NCBI RefSeq assembly: GCF_000002995.4
Contig: NW_025062476.1
Span: 10,972,501 to 11,036,500 of the forward strand
Source of the DNA: Brugia malayi
Lineage: Eukaryota > Nematoda > Chromadorea > Rhabditida > Onchocercidae
DNA: 64,000 nucleotides
Direction of reading: 5' to 3'
Below, one piece after another: positions 23,501 to 32,689 of this stretch (position 1 is the first letter of the stretch; each line of letters starts with the position of its first letter). A program made the position numbers and the translations under genes. Below the pieces are notes generated by a model. It made no database searches. It was not told the origin of the DNA and saw only the letters and a program-made list of their open reading frames with translations.

Positions 23501-24246
23501 TCAATTTAGCACTATCTGTAATCAAATAATAATTTTAGAAATTTAAAATTTTGTTTGTTACTTGAAGAATATAGCTTGCTTAATTTATTATATTATTTAA
23601 CCTCATCAGATTTCATTGTATTTCATCAGAGAAGAAATATTGATGAGGAACGATTGTACATATAATTTTGAAACCTTATATTTATTATAAAATTTTATTA
23701 AATTTAAATTTGTCAAACTTACACGCCAGAGCTTGAATGTAACTCTGATATTCCCAGTCTGGAAGCAGTAAAAAGACAGTTTGGAAATTTTTTTTAGATG
23801 AAAATATTGATAGATTAGAAATTTTTGTTTTTATTATTTTTTTTTTTCTGTAATACCGAAATAAAATAAAATTGATTCAGAATAATACAGATTATTATGA
23901 TGAATAATTTAGCAAAATACAGAAGTTGTTGCATTGAAATTGAATTGAATATCGAAATATCGAATTGGACTGGATTGAATTGTGTTCCAATTTTTCCGGA
24001 TATTTCCGGATTTGTTTTGTTTCTTTCTTTTACTTTTTATTGCTTACAACTTATCAATTTAACAATTTATTGAGGAAAGAAGAATAAAAATGAGGAAAAA
24101 ATATGAGAAAGATTCTTACCATCATATGCAGATTTGACGAAAGTAAAAAAGGATAGAAGAAAGATGAAATTTGAGCAGAATAATTTTGTTGTATTCAAGA
24201 TGGTCCATTGTTTTAACATTGGACCGATTGTTTTTCTTCGTTTCAT
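12917..24246 (-). CDS. ptp-3: LAR-type receptor tyrosine phosphatase gene, 5' half
   Basis: This spliced gene encodes the N-terminal ectodomain of a type IIa receptor tyrosine phosphatase, a cell-surface receptor for axon guidance, synapse formation and adhesion. Joining 15 exons gives a signal peptide, Ig1, Ig2, Ig3 and FN1-FN4 in the family order, with every split codon restored. Diagnostic stretches are TGFPVIE and LMPVD in Ig2, VRRVPP and LTCVAVGYPMP in Ig3, KVQARALS and PNGQI in FN2, and GQPTGL and FRVAARS in FN3. Known family members have about 2,000 residues, so this is less than half. The later FN3 domains, membrane span and phosphatase domains D1/D2 must lie beyond base 1. Orthology to C. 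elegans PTP-3 is inferred from remembered family sequence. Four in-frame small exons in the introns suggest extensive alternative splicing. Confidence 0.93.
13314..13697 (-). CDS. ptp-3: LAR exon 15: FN4, with a charged insert
   Basis: The 384 bases encode a whole FN3 domain: VPTISPKIIVLRALSSQSLF, then IRWKAPLLDYRSGKIRSYLI, and at the end LSPYSVYEVSIAAGTEMGYG and EQVQTEED. The core Trp and tyrosine corner are present. Between strands lies a long charged insert (SDEEDEELLSGKGEKKEKRW) not found in the vertebrate domain. The acceptor is ttttgttacag. The donor is read as GATG/gttggt (phase 1), by analogy with vertebrate RTDEDVPSGPP. If unspliced, the frame continues 20 or so codons to a stop at 13255-13257. 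Confidence 0.9.
14190..14260 (-). CDS. ptp-3: LAR exon 14: end of FN3
   Basis: The 71 bases read VAARSARGTGAFCTDITVKT, then HPN. This matches the vertebrate end of FN3 (LAARSPQGLGASTAEI). The acceptor is aattattacag and the donor is gtaagaaa, with phase 2 in and phase 1 out. An unpaired Cys in AFCTD is unusual for an extracellular FN3 domain. Confidence 0.92.
14771..14981 (-). CDS. ptp-3: LAR exon 13: most of FN3
   Basis: The 211 bases read IPGQPTGLTAKVLDSHRIQL, TWDKPLHSYNIIGYSIHF, then GLIPDTFYSFR. The acceptor is tttctttag. I placed the donor at TTTTCG/gttagg because it restores FRVAARS with the next exon, as in vertebrate FRLAARS. Reading on instead runs into a poly-T tract. NAS is a sequon. 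Confidence 0.9.
15680..15821 (-). CDS. ptp-3: LAR exon 12: end of FN2
   Basis: The 142 bases read QETKSDELIATIANLESESI, then YYLHVQARNAKGLSPMSSRA, ending VFTRQG. This gives the last FN2 strands with the tyrosine corner. The acceptor is gatcttttag-like and the donor is gtaagtga. It ends in phase 1, and the next exon completes an Ile codon (RQGIPGQP). Confidence 0.92.
16113..16172 (-). CDS. ptp-3: LAR exon 11: middle of FN2
   Basis: The 60 bases encode GYIIHYTNLEPTTPYNLWNS, which aligns with vertebrate GYRVYYTMDPTQHVNNW. The acceptor is aatttttttag and the donor is gtaaattt, phase 0 at both ends. The exon is too short to stand out as an open reading frame. Confidence 0.92.
16347..16532 (-). 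CDS. ptp-3: LAR exon 10: end of FN1, start of FN2
   Basis: The 186 bases (62 codons) begin LYEITVSSVNLIGRGTASLP and continue ETAPNSPPQKVQARALSRSS, ILVRWEPPKKPNGQIT. Vertebrate LAR has APSSAPRDVQAR, ILVQW and PNGQI at the same places, making this the strongest family match in the window. The acceptor is cttcttttag and the donor is gtaaaaat. Confidence 0.96.
17032..17113 (-). CDS. ptp-3: LAR exon 9: middle of FN1
   Basis: The 82 bases read YDEELFKQKEVSANVTTAVI, then TELEPYQ. This covers the strands before the FN1 'LxPYxxYE' motif, which is completed by the next exon. The acceptor is aacatttcag and the donor is gtttgttc, with phase 0 out. NVT is a sequon. Confidence 0.92.
17892..17939 (-). CDS. 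ptp-3: LAR candidate 48-nt cassette exon in FN1
   Basis: The 48 bases have an acceptor with a T-run but a weak end (tttttttgaag) and a strong donor (gtaagtta). Phase is 2 on both sides. Inclusion adds 16 residues (NVANLSTPIFPANDIE) in the loop before YDEELFK. Skipping gives RQKYDEELFK, the form closest to vertebrate FN1 (KPKNSEELYK). NLS is a sequon. The weak acceptor fits regulated inclusion. Confidence 0.65.
18531..18657 (-). CDS. ptp-3: LAR exon 8: start of FN1
   Basis: The 127 bases read SLPRAPKNLQVFDVTSNSVR, then ISWDPVYIEMEPVLKYIIRY, ending RQK. This is the A-C strands of the first FN3 domain, with its conserved Trp. The acceptor is ttttttatag and the donor is gtaagatt, leaving AA of a split codon (phase 2). 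That codon can be completed by either the 48-nt exon or exon 9. Confidence 0.92.
18970..19077 (-). CDS. ptp-3: LAR exon 7: second half of Ig3
   Basis: The 108 bases read GRNVLTLTKIEKTENYTCVA, then VSKLGNIEVMTTVEVK. This matches the family's GRNVLEL and NYTCVAxSxLG. The exon carries the second Ig3 Cys, and NYT is a further sequon. The acceptor is ttgtgtttag and the donor is gtaagtaa, both phase 1. Confidence 0.94.
19479..19646 (-). CDS. ptp-3: LAR exon 6: first half of Ig3
   Basis: The 168 bases read VRRVPPYFSYKLERLYKTAP, then GGALNLTCVAVGYPMPRVFW, ending SAPIG. This matches the vertebrate Ig3 start (VRRVPPRFS and VNLTCVAVGSPMPYVKW). The first Ig3 Cys lies within an NLT glycosylation sequon. 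The acceptor is atttatag and the donor is gttttcct, weak but fixed by the frame. Confidence 0.94.
20177..20287 (-). CDS. ptp-3: LAR exon 5: end of Ig2
   Basis: The 111 bases read GALMIQQAKEDDQGKYECVA, then RNIHGVTHSKAAHLYVK. This closes Ig2 with the typical D-x-G-x-Y-x-C motif. The acceptor is aaatttag and the donor is gtttggta, a weak donor. The exon ends where vertebrates may insert meB in the Ig2-Ig3 linker. I saw no equivalent small exon in the following intron. Confidence 0.92.
20501..20544. repeat. 44-base A homopolymer
   Basis: An uninterrupted run of 44 A (poly-T on the gene strand) in the intron between the 21-nt mini-exon and the end of Ig2, about 215 bases upstream of that exon's acceptor. 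Length may be affected by sequencing error. Confidence 0.85.
21455..21475 (-). CDS. ptp-3: LAR candidate 21-nt mini-exon in Ig2 (meA-like)
   Basis: These 21 bases lie in the 2-kb intron that splits Ig2. The acceptor is ttgaattttag and the donor is gtaagatt. Phase is 1 at both ends, so inclusion adds seven residues: NPG-FRLKAIG-ALMIQQ. The site is the same D-E strand position where vertebrate LAR, PTPRD and PTPRS insert meA, which tunes binding to trans-synaptic partners. The residues themselves do not resemble vertebrate meA. Confidence 0.75.
22268..22459 (-). CDS. ptp-3: LAR exon 4: first part of Ig2
   Basis: The 192 bases encode DKLPTGFPVIEAHPVLK, then VEQGRTAHVSCRVRGDPRPK, then VLWLRDLMPVD. 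This is one of the best-conserved stretches of the family (vertebrate GFPxIxMGPQLKVVE and WFKDFLPVD). The exon ends NPG with a phase 1 donor (gtactctt), exactly where vertebrate genes insert mini-exon A. Confidence 0.94.
22574..22725 (-). CDS. ptp-3: LAR exon 3: second half of Ig1
   Basis: The 152 bases complete Ig1: FSTKTLSNGLSTLRIEPV, then the second disulphide Cys in TISCTADNGIGNP, ending ILTVLSP. The acceptor is ctaatattag and the donor is gtaaattt. The AG+G junction with exon 2 restores an Arg codon, giving DLRFSTK, which matches the family's NQRFEV. NST is a potential N-glycosylation site. Confidence 0.92.
23043..23091. repeat. 26-bp direct repeat, two copies
   Basis: TTTAAGTTAAATATATATTA occurs twice in tandem with a short spacer, inside the intron that splits Ig1. 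Confidence 0.75.
23377..23515 (-). CDS. ptp-3: LAR exon 2: first half of Ig1
   Basis: The 139 bases encode DSAKLIIRPESSTVVADT followed by RVSFFCRADGNPLPIIEW, the A-C strands of Ig1 with its first disulphide Cys and core Trp. The acceptor is gattacag and the donor is gtattatt, with phase 1 in and phase 2 out. The loop after the Trp reads KKNGLSIS, where vertebrate members have a lysine-rich heparan sulfate-binding loop (KKGKK). Confidence 0.92.
23723..23758 (-). CDS. ptp-3: LAR candidate 36-nt cassette exon before Ig1
   Basis: A 36-base segment lies between a strong acceptor (tttttactgcttccag) and a strong donor (gtaagttt), both on the gene's strand. It is phase 1 at both ends, like the intron holding it. 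Inclusion adds 12 residues, and the new reading is DWEYQSYIQALAY between the signal peptide and Ig1. Skipping joins exon 1 directly to the Ig1 exon as YDDSAKL. It is clearly richer in G+C than the intron around it. No database or transcript check was possible. Confidence 0.75.
24120..24246 (-). CDS. ptp-3: LAR exon 1: start codon and signal peptide
   Basis: The ATG opens 42 codons beginning MKRRKTIGPMLKQW. A basic N-terminus is followed by a hydrophobic core (FIFLLSFFTFV) and a likely cleavage site at VKS/A, so this is a secretory signal peptide. An in-frame TGA lies about 50 bases upstream, which supports this ATG over the upstream TTG. The exon ends GAT G before the donor gtaagaat (phase 1). 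Its last base joins the next exon to make an Asp codon. Confidence 0.85.
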
Positions 24247-24464
24247 AATAGTTGAATTGCTTCTTCCTTGTATTCCCAATTTTTGATGTCACTTATTGTC
24301 ATCATTAATTGCTATGACAATGACAATAATCTTATTGTTCTTGATGGCATAACTATTATCAGTATTTTTGATATCATTTCTGTTTATGTGATAGCATTTC
24401 GTTGTAACCAACGATGGTTATCTTTCTTTTATTCCAGTTGTCTTTTTTATCCACCAATTATTTG
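24247..24464 (-). other. ptp-3: probable 5' UTR of the LAR gene
   Basis: The 218 bases before the ATG are less A/T-extreme than their surroundings and carry in-frame stops. They begin after an acceptor-like site (gattatatttag at 24465). This suggests a 5' UTR exon fused to the first coding exon, or a spliced-leader acceptor. No transcript evidence is available. Confidence 0.35.
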
Positions 24465-25168
24465 CTAAATATAATCAAATTAAACAACATTTTTTTCTTT
24501 TTGTTTAATTTTTTTTATATTATTTTTATTTCTTTGCCTTTTTCTTTTTTTTTTTCCTTTTTTTTGTTTTTGAAAAAAAGAAGAATTAAATACTGCAAAT
24601 AGTTAATATTTTTTTTTAAAAAATTTATTTCTTTTTCTCTCTTTTTTTTGTTTTCAGAAAAAAAAGAAAGTGACAATGATTATATTTTGATAATTTATAT
24701 AATTTAATAAAAGAGGGAAAAAAATTTCTTCTGCAAAAAAATGAAGGCATTTTTAAAGAAACAAATTGCTTCCTGCACTTTTCTTTCTTTCTTTTACCCT
24801 TTCTTTCTTGCTTATTCCCACTTGTTAGAATATTTTTTTTTTTTTAAAAAAAAAGATGGAAAACTATTGATTTTACTTTTAAGTACATATTTTAAGGTCA
24901 TTTATCAAAGGGAAATATCTCATTGAAGCAAAAAAAAAAAAAAAAAAAAAATGAACGGGTAAGTAAGTTTGTTATAATGTCAAGAAATTATAATCATTTT
25001 TTTTTTATGATCATAAATTTTTCAAATCTTTTAACAATAATTTTAATGTTTATTGTGACAAAGATATTTTGATGAGACGAATTTTTTTTCCAAAAAGTCA
25101 ATTTCTAATTTTTTAGAAAAATTTCAAAAATACTTTTTATTATTAAATGAAAAAAAGAATTTCCTTAC

Positions 25169-25316
25169 AAGAAGAAAGTGAATAAATTAGACAAAAGAAG
25201 TATGAAAGATAGAAATAATTCTACAATGATGAAAAAAACAGTTATATGGAAGAAATGAATATTAATAAATTGTAAAATATTATTAGTGGTATATATGTTT
25301 CGATAAATAAACCAAC
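25169..25316 (-). other. possible non-coding 5' exon
   Basis: A 148-base segment on the LAR strand runs from a good acceptor (acacatatttcag) to a donor (gtaaggaa), about 700 bases upstream of the probable 5' UTR. All frames contain stops, so at best it is untranslated. Sites of this quality can occur by chance in such A/T-rich DNA. Confidence 0.2.
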
Positions 25317-25379
25317 CTGAAATATGTGTAATGGATTATTCATATTGTAATACTTTAAGTTTTACATTACAAATGTATC

Positions 25380-25835
25380 CATTACATGTAAGAGATACAT
25401 TTATAAAAGTTTATTGGCGATTTGAAAATGATACGTTTATAAGGATTTATCGGCGATTTGTAAAAGATACGTTTGTAGAGATTTCTCTTGGAACGTGTAA
25501 AAGATACGTCAGTAATGTGTAGAAGATACGTTTGTAGAGATTTCTCTTGGAACGTGTAAAAGATACGTCAGTAATGTGTAGAAGATACGTTTGTAGAGAT
25601 TTCTCTTGGAACGTGTAAAAGATACGTCAGTAATGTGTAGAAGATACGTTTGTAGAGATTTCTCTTGGAACGTGTAAAAGATACGTCAGTAATGTGTAGA
25701 AGATACGTTTGTAGAGATTTCTCTTGGAACGTGTAAAAGATACGTCAGTAATGTGTAGAAGATACGTTTGTAGAGATTTCTCTTGGAACGTGTAAAAGAT
25801 ACGTCAGTAATGTGTAGAAGATACATCTATAAAAG
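25380..25835. repeat. 59-bp minisatellite with nested sub-repeat
   Basis: Six almost identical 59-base units start at 25471, 25530, 25589, 25648, 25707 and 25766 (marker GTTTGTAGAG). Each holds two AGATACGT boxes. Upstream, 25380-25470 contains older copies of a roughly 36-base unit with the same box, reading RDTFIKVYWRF, then NDTFIRIYRRF on the plus strand. The open frame at 25331-25522 is produced by these early copies. Confidence 0.92.
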
Positions 25836-26523
25836 TATGGAAAAAAGTAAATAACGCATATTAGTGAAAGAAATTTAAAAATAAAAATGTTAAATTGGGA
25901 AAATGTAAATTAGTTAAATTGGAAAAGTAACAAGTAGAAATAGTATAGGTTAATAATCATTTAAGAACGAATTACAAATTAATTTACAGTTTGAAACCAT
26001 TTAATCATAATTATTCGATTATTATTTATTTTTTTTTTGTGTCAAAAAATTTTAAAAGTGAAGGAAATATTATCGATCAGAATGAAAATATTTTATGATT
26101 TTATCAGTCCTTCATTCCATTATTAAATAAATTCGTATAAATATTTATTCGATTACTTATTACTGTGTAATATCGAAAGTGAAAAAATGAAAGATAAGAA
26201 GAAATTTATTTATTTTTTACTTTTTTCTAAATTACCTTAATTACATATTTTCTCAATCAAAAAAAGAAAAAAAAAAAAAAAAAAAAAACGAATAAGTGGT
26301 CAATGACTTTTTATCACTTTCACTCATTTATAGTTATGAATTTCAATGCAAAGTTTCTTTTTTTTTTTTTTTTTTGAATAAAGTTTTTTTTAAAAGTAAA
26401 ATTTGCACACAAAAATAATCAATTGCTTATTCAAAAATAAAAAACGAAAATAAAAAATAAAAAAAGAAAACGAATGAAATTTTGCTAAAATTCAAGCGAT
26501 CGATAGACGAAGATTAATATTGC

Positions 26524-26529
26524 TATTAC

Positions 26530-26580
<51 letters not shown>
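26524..26580. repeat. (ATT)n microsatellite
   Basis: About 18 uninterrupted ATT units after one ACT variant. Confidence 0.95.
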
Positions 26581-27279
26581 CCAATTACTTATTTACAGAA
26601 CTTTACTTAACAATGTAACAATAGCAATAGCAATTATTGCTCATTGCATCATTTATTATTATTACTCTATCATAGTAACTAGATATGCAGCACCACCTGC
26701 TATAAAGTTATTGTTGTGAAATATTTTCTAGTAAATTTGTTTTAAAGAAATTATTTATAGAATAAATAAATAATTTCATAGTGCTATAAAATATGATTCA
26801 TTGTATTGAAAACAATATATTATGCATGAAAAATTTTTACTTTCATTAAAAAAAGAAATCATATTTTATGGTTGTTATTCATTTAATTTAAAAAAAAAAA
26901 AAAAAATCGTAAAAGTTGAAATTGAAAGAATGAAAAAAATACATTGAACACATTTTGCATTACTATAAATCATAGATTAAATTTAAATTGTATAACTATA
27001 AATGCCATAACAAATAGATAGTAAAAATTTTTGAAAATTTTCTTTTTTAATTTGTTTGTTTTTTCTTTCATTCATTTCATTTACATCGTTTTATTGATTT
27101 AAAATTCAAATGTATATTACAATTCAAAATTGAAAATTTATATTAAATAATTTTAAATAAATGATTGAAAATATTAAGAAAGCATAAATTAATGATTGGA
27201 TAAAATAAATAACTTTAAAAAAGAAATAATAATAATTGTAGCAGTTAAGCTAAATGAGGAGATATTTCGAATCGATGAT

Positions 27280-27430
27280 TAAATTAAACGAAGATTGAAA
27301 AGTGTGAGGGAGTGAATAAACAATTCGATATGCTCGCATATCCCATAAAATGGTAAGCAGAAATCGGACTTTTCCGCTTCAGCTGATCAAAATATGAATG
27401 CTTTTTACATCGTATGACATTATCGTTTTG
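27280..27430 (-). promoter_or_regulatory. possible LAR promoter or enhancer patch
   Basis: A G+C-richer patch 3 kb upstream of the LAR start codon. It carries a near-perfect palindrome at 27327-27342 (GATATGC-TC-GCATATC) and a CAGCTG E-box near 27382. The regulatory role is inference from composition, palindrome and position. Confidence 0.2.
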
Positions 27431-30400
27431 CTATAATCTGTTTAAAAAAAAAAAAAAAAAAAAAAAAATTAGAGAAAAACTGAAAAAAAAATAAATTTTA
27501 AGAAATTTTTTTCTTTTGAAAACTTAAAAATTGTAACTTTTTTAAAATATTAATTATGCAAATTTCATAAAATAATTTTTTCTCTTTTTTTCATTTTTAA
27601 TAATAATTTGAAATGTTAGTGAGAAACAATCATTTCATTTTTAAATTTTTTTATTTGGTTTTTATTTTTAATGCTACAAGGAATTGTTCTTTTTTTCATT
27701 TTAAATTAAAAAAATAGTCTGGTAGGAAATTATTTTTTTATGCAATAAAATTTATTATGAAGTAATTTGAAAGGAATAATTTTATTTAACTAACAAATCA
27801 AAAAATAAATTAATTAATGGGAAATCAATTTATTGTTTAAGATTATTCATAAACAAAATGAGAATATCACAAAGAAAATGCTTAATATATTCAATTTTTT
27901 TTTTTTTTAAATGCTATGACAGAGTGATCAATTTTTCCGCCTTACTTAATTCTTTGATTTTTCTGATCTTTTCATAAGCTTTAATTACTTATTGCCATAA
28001 TTAATTGCTATAGGATCGAGAAAAAAATCCAATGATAAAAGATTACTTTAAAAATAGTTATTATCAGATAAATTATCTACGAATGTAATTTAATGAAGAC
28101 GAAATAATATCAAAATTTTCTTGGAATATTGACAAAAGCCAGAATGATTTATTCAATTAATATTTAGTTTTAAATGCTAGAAGTTAAATAGTAAAGAAAT
28201 TATGCCATTTATTTTCAATTTTTTAATTTAGTTTAATTGCATTCTTATTTCTTTCTGTAGGTACCGAAATTAATAACATGAAAAAGGCAAAAGTAATGAA
28301 TAGAAATTAATAATCACTAAATTAATAGCAAAGTTATCAACTGCAAAATTAATAATTACATAATAATTAATTAATAATTAGCAAATGCAACATTAAGAAT
28401 CGCATGCTTAAAACTAATACACTGCAAAAAATAAACAGCTAAACGTTAACAAAACTAATTATTTCATTGATTATTTTACATTTGACTTTATGAATTTTAA
28501 AATTTTGAATTTCAATTTATTTCCATTTTCAATAAATTAAAATTGATTTTGATAGTTCGAAAAAAAAAAGCGTTGATTGATTGATTGATTGGAAGTAAAA
28601 TCAATGAACAAATATGGTTGGAATAAATTTAATTAAATTATTCACAGTTTAACATGCAATTTTTATGATATATTAATGCATTTTCTAATTTTTTAATCTA
28701 AATAACTTATATATATTTCATAGCTATAATATATTTTTATAAAATTTATTAAAGTTCACTTTGGTACATTGCAACCAAAATTAAATTTCTAAATATTTCA
28801 AAATTTAATTCATTCAAAAACAATAAACGATATGGTGAAATATTTTCATCTTTCAGTGAAACTTTAAATGATTTTAAATAATTTTAATTAATCAGACTTA
28901 CGTTTCACAAAATGATAAATTAATAGCTAAATGATTTTAAAATTTGGTTTCTCTTTTCAATTGAACAATATTGCATTAATATTAAAGGATTTAAAATTAA
29001 TGCATAAAATGAATAGATGATGTGATAAATAATAACTTAACAATTAATTTATAATAAAGTTTCTTATGTATGATTTCTTAATTTCTACTTTTTAAATTTT
29101 AACTAAATAATTTATTCAAGAATCTTTTTTTCTTATTTTATTAAATGCACTTTATTTTTTTCACATTTGCTTCGAAATAAGTTTATTTTTGAAATAAATT
29201 AATTTTCTGTTCACTCATTTTTTCTGTCGAGAAAAATATATAAATAAAATTTCAAATTAAAACTTTAAATTTCAGATAAAAATATTGAAAAAAAGAAATT
29301 TCCAAAAAATTTCAGAATATTATGTAGTAAATTTTTTTATGTTAAAAAATAATATTTGCAAGCTGAAAGCAACTAATCAAACATTATTAAATTAATGATT
29401 AACTTAGATATAATTAGTAATTAATTTAAATCACTTATTAAAGCACATTATTTTGTGCGAACATTTTGAATTTATATTGTAAAATTATTTTAATTTAAAT
29501 TGAAATTAGCTTGAATATAATTAGAAAAGTTGCAATATGTCAAATTTTTATACTTTAGTATTTTAAATCGTTTTAAAAGTATGCGAATTAAAAATTTTCT
29601 AAAACAGATTTAATTTATTTAAATATGAAAGAACTGAAAGCAAAAAGTAATATATTCACAACGAATGATTAACTGTGAATGAGGAAAAGAAAAGATAAAT
29701 TCTAATTTTATCGTGTAAAATTTTAAAATTAATTTGCAAAAATTCATATTACTCTTAAAAATCTATTACTAACTTTCAATCTTTTAATTCGATATTAATT
29801 AATTACAGAATTAATCGTTGTACGGAGGAAATAATAATAACAAAATGAAAAAAAAAAAAGGTTTTTTCTTCTTATTTTCATTTACTCATTCACTGCCATT
29901 TTTAAAAAATGAAAAATAAAAGAATAGCAAAATTATATAAAATAAACTGAAATATTTTTTATAGAAATACAAAAAATAATTGAAATATTTTCAAAAGACA
30001 TACACAAAATGAATTAAAATATTTTTATAAATAATATATTACAATAAATAATTTCTAGAAAAAAAGAAAAAATTACAGATTGTAAATTTTTTTTTATGGA
30101 AAAAGTAAATTAAATTTGATTAAAAATGAGAACGAATTGCTGCTATTGCATTATTTTTATCATTAATAAAAATTTAAAACAGAGAAACAAAAAAAAAAAG
30201 AAAAAAAAATAAAAAGAAAAGAAAAGGAAAAAAAAAGGAAAGAAAAAGGATGAAATTAGCATAAAAAGAAAATAAATTTCAAATAAAATATTACATCATT
30301 TGCATTTTTTAAAAAAAATAGTAATAAATGATGAATTTGAATGTTTTTTTTTGTTTGTTTATTTGTTTGCTTATTTGTTTGATTTATTATTTCCTTTTTT

Positions 30401-31771
30401 TTTGTTGTAAAATGTGTGAAAGAATAATTTAAATTTTCCAAAGTTATCAAATTTCATGTTCAATTAAGAATAATTTATTACTGAAATGAACTTAAGTTGA
30501 TGAAAAAATTAGAATATATAAGTTTTTTTTTTTTTATATTCTTTTCCATTAGTCGAAATTGCTGAAAAAAACAACGAAAAGAAAATAAAATGTAATTTTA
30601 ATTAGTAAAAATTTCAATTTTCTGCTAAAATGCTGTAGTTTTTAATTCGTCAAAAAAATATTAAATTTAATATTTTTGTAATTAAGTATCTTCAAAAAAA
30701 AGAAATAAATTAAAAAATAAAATTTAAAAAAAAATTTTTATTCCATTTTTGATTGACAAAAAAAGAATAAATAAAATGCAAAGAACAATGAGATAAGGAA
30801 TGAAATGAAAAGTTAGAAAAAAAAAACTAAATTTCGAATTATACTCATAAAGTGAAATTAATTTAGTGAATAAATTATTCTAAAATTCAACTGTATTAAT
30901 GACAGAAGAAGAAAAATAATATCAAAATTTATTTATGCAATTGTGTATTTTTTATTTGTCTGCTTATTTTCAAGAAATATTTTGAATTAAAAGTTTACAA
31001 ACATATTTATTTCTTAAAGTATTTAAAGTATTACTGCTTAATATAAATAACATAAATATAAAAATACAAATATGTAATAAGTATATAAAAAAAAAAATTT
31101 ATGCAATCAGAATTTTTTGGGTTTAAAATTTTTTAAATTTTACAAAATTCATATTAACACTTAAAATAATGCAATTGTTGGATGATATAAAAATATTAAA
31201 AAAGATATTAATTTCTATCATTGATAAAGTTTATTTCATTTTTATTCTGCTGTTACATATAAAATCATTGAAATAATTTATTTTTTACTGATATTTTGCA
31301 TAATTTCATTTACTTATAAATAATTGTTATACTTTTATAATTGATAAAACTAACAAATTTAAATAATAAAAATTGAAAATTTCACTTTTTTCTGTGATTT
31401 TGAAAATTTTTTAAAAAATAAACATTAAAAAATTGAGAGATGGAATTTCTCAATCGTTTTTAATTGCATAATAATTTTAATATATTGAAAAAAATTCATA
31501 TTTTTTAAAATTTCAATTAAATAATGGAAAAAACAAAAATAAATAAATAAAAGAAAAAACTTAATGTTAAGTACTTTTTTCATAAAATATAAATTACTAA
31601 TTGTTATATTTAAGAATGGATGAGAAATAATGCTGAAAAAAATATAATTAAAAAAAAAAAAAAAACTTTTTTATCAATACTAAAACTTTAATTCATTTCT
31701 GAAAGTTATAAATCTTCTGATCAGAAATATTTGAACTTATATTGATGATATAAATCATATTGTCATAAAAG

Positions 31772-32110
31772 ACTGATAATACTACTGTTATAATTTATCA
31801 GAACTGATAATATCATCGCAACGGTTTTTTTGTTACTGATAAGACTATGTTTTCAACACTGATACTGTTATTATTGAGGATTTCTAAACTAATAATACAA
31901 TTATAGTAATTTACCATACTGATAAAAATTATTAATTATTATAATAATAATGATGATATCAGAATTTTTTTTCATTTTCGAGATTGATAATATCATTGCA
32001 ATGATTTCCAAAACTTGACCATATCAATATGATAATTTTCTATCTTGCTAATATTGCCAATGGTAATTTCTCAGACTGATAATATCATTATAATAATTTT
32101 GTTCGTTTTT
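31772..32110. repeat. decayed tandem array, about 30-bp unit
   Basis: Variants of ACTGATAATATCATTGC recur near 31772, 31803, 31835, 31858, 31888, 31918, 31982, 32015, 32044 and 32075, about 30 bases apart. Copies are heavily diverged. Confidence 0.65.
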
Positions 32111-32689
32111 TTTTCTTTCCTTTTTCTTTCTTTTCGGAAATAATCACTTTAGTGATATTATCAGTTGAGCAATATGTTAGTCTATTAGACTCGCATATGT
32201 TTTACATTTCTTTCGCAAAATTCTTGAAGCAAATTTAATTTTATTCCATTAATACTTTTCCTTTCTGCTTTAATCAAATTTAATTTCCTGGTTGGATTAA
32301 AAAATCAAATCATTTCATTCAATATTATTTGTTTACAAATTGTATGGCAATAAAAGCGATATGATATATTTAAAATATAATATATAAATTTATTTGTAAA
32401 CATTCAAAAAGTTTTTTTTTTCGTTTTCCATTTTATTTCATATTTTTTTATAAATATATTAAAAAAAAATTTTCTTTTTATGTATATAAGAAATTGTGTT
32501 ATTAAAATTAAGAAATGAAAATCAAACAGTAATGAAATTTTTTAAATTTTTTTAAAAGATGAGCTAAAAAATAATGAATTAATTCAATATCATAAATATA
32601 ATACTTGATGCAAATATTTCAAATGAAAAATTTATGATGCTAATAAAAAAAAAAAACTGGATTTAATCAAAGTATTAGCCGTAAAATGA

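Larger units (their letters stand above)
25836..32689. other. A/T-rich stretch, no gene seen
   Basis: Upstream flank of the LAR gene. Contains an (ATT)n run (26524-26580), homopolymers, and a somewhat G+C-richer patch at 27280-27430 described separately. No coding exon was supported. Confidence 0.55.

Noticed and set aside
24067..24279. Start of the LAR protein at the upstream TTG near 24279
   Set aside because: A standard ATG at 24246 gives a proper signal peptide, and TTG starts are not expected in a nematode nuclear gene.
28902..28926. 25-nt segment with a strong donor (gtaagtct) and acceptor-like TTTAG on the minus strand
   Set aside because: It is A/T-rich, and strict GTAAGT donors are expected several times by chance in this interval; nothing else supports an exon.
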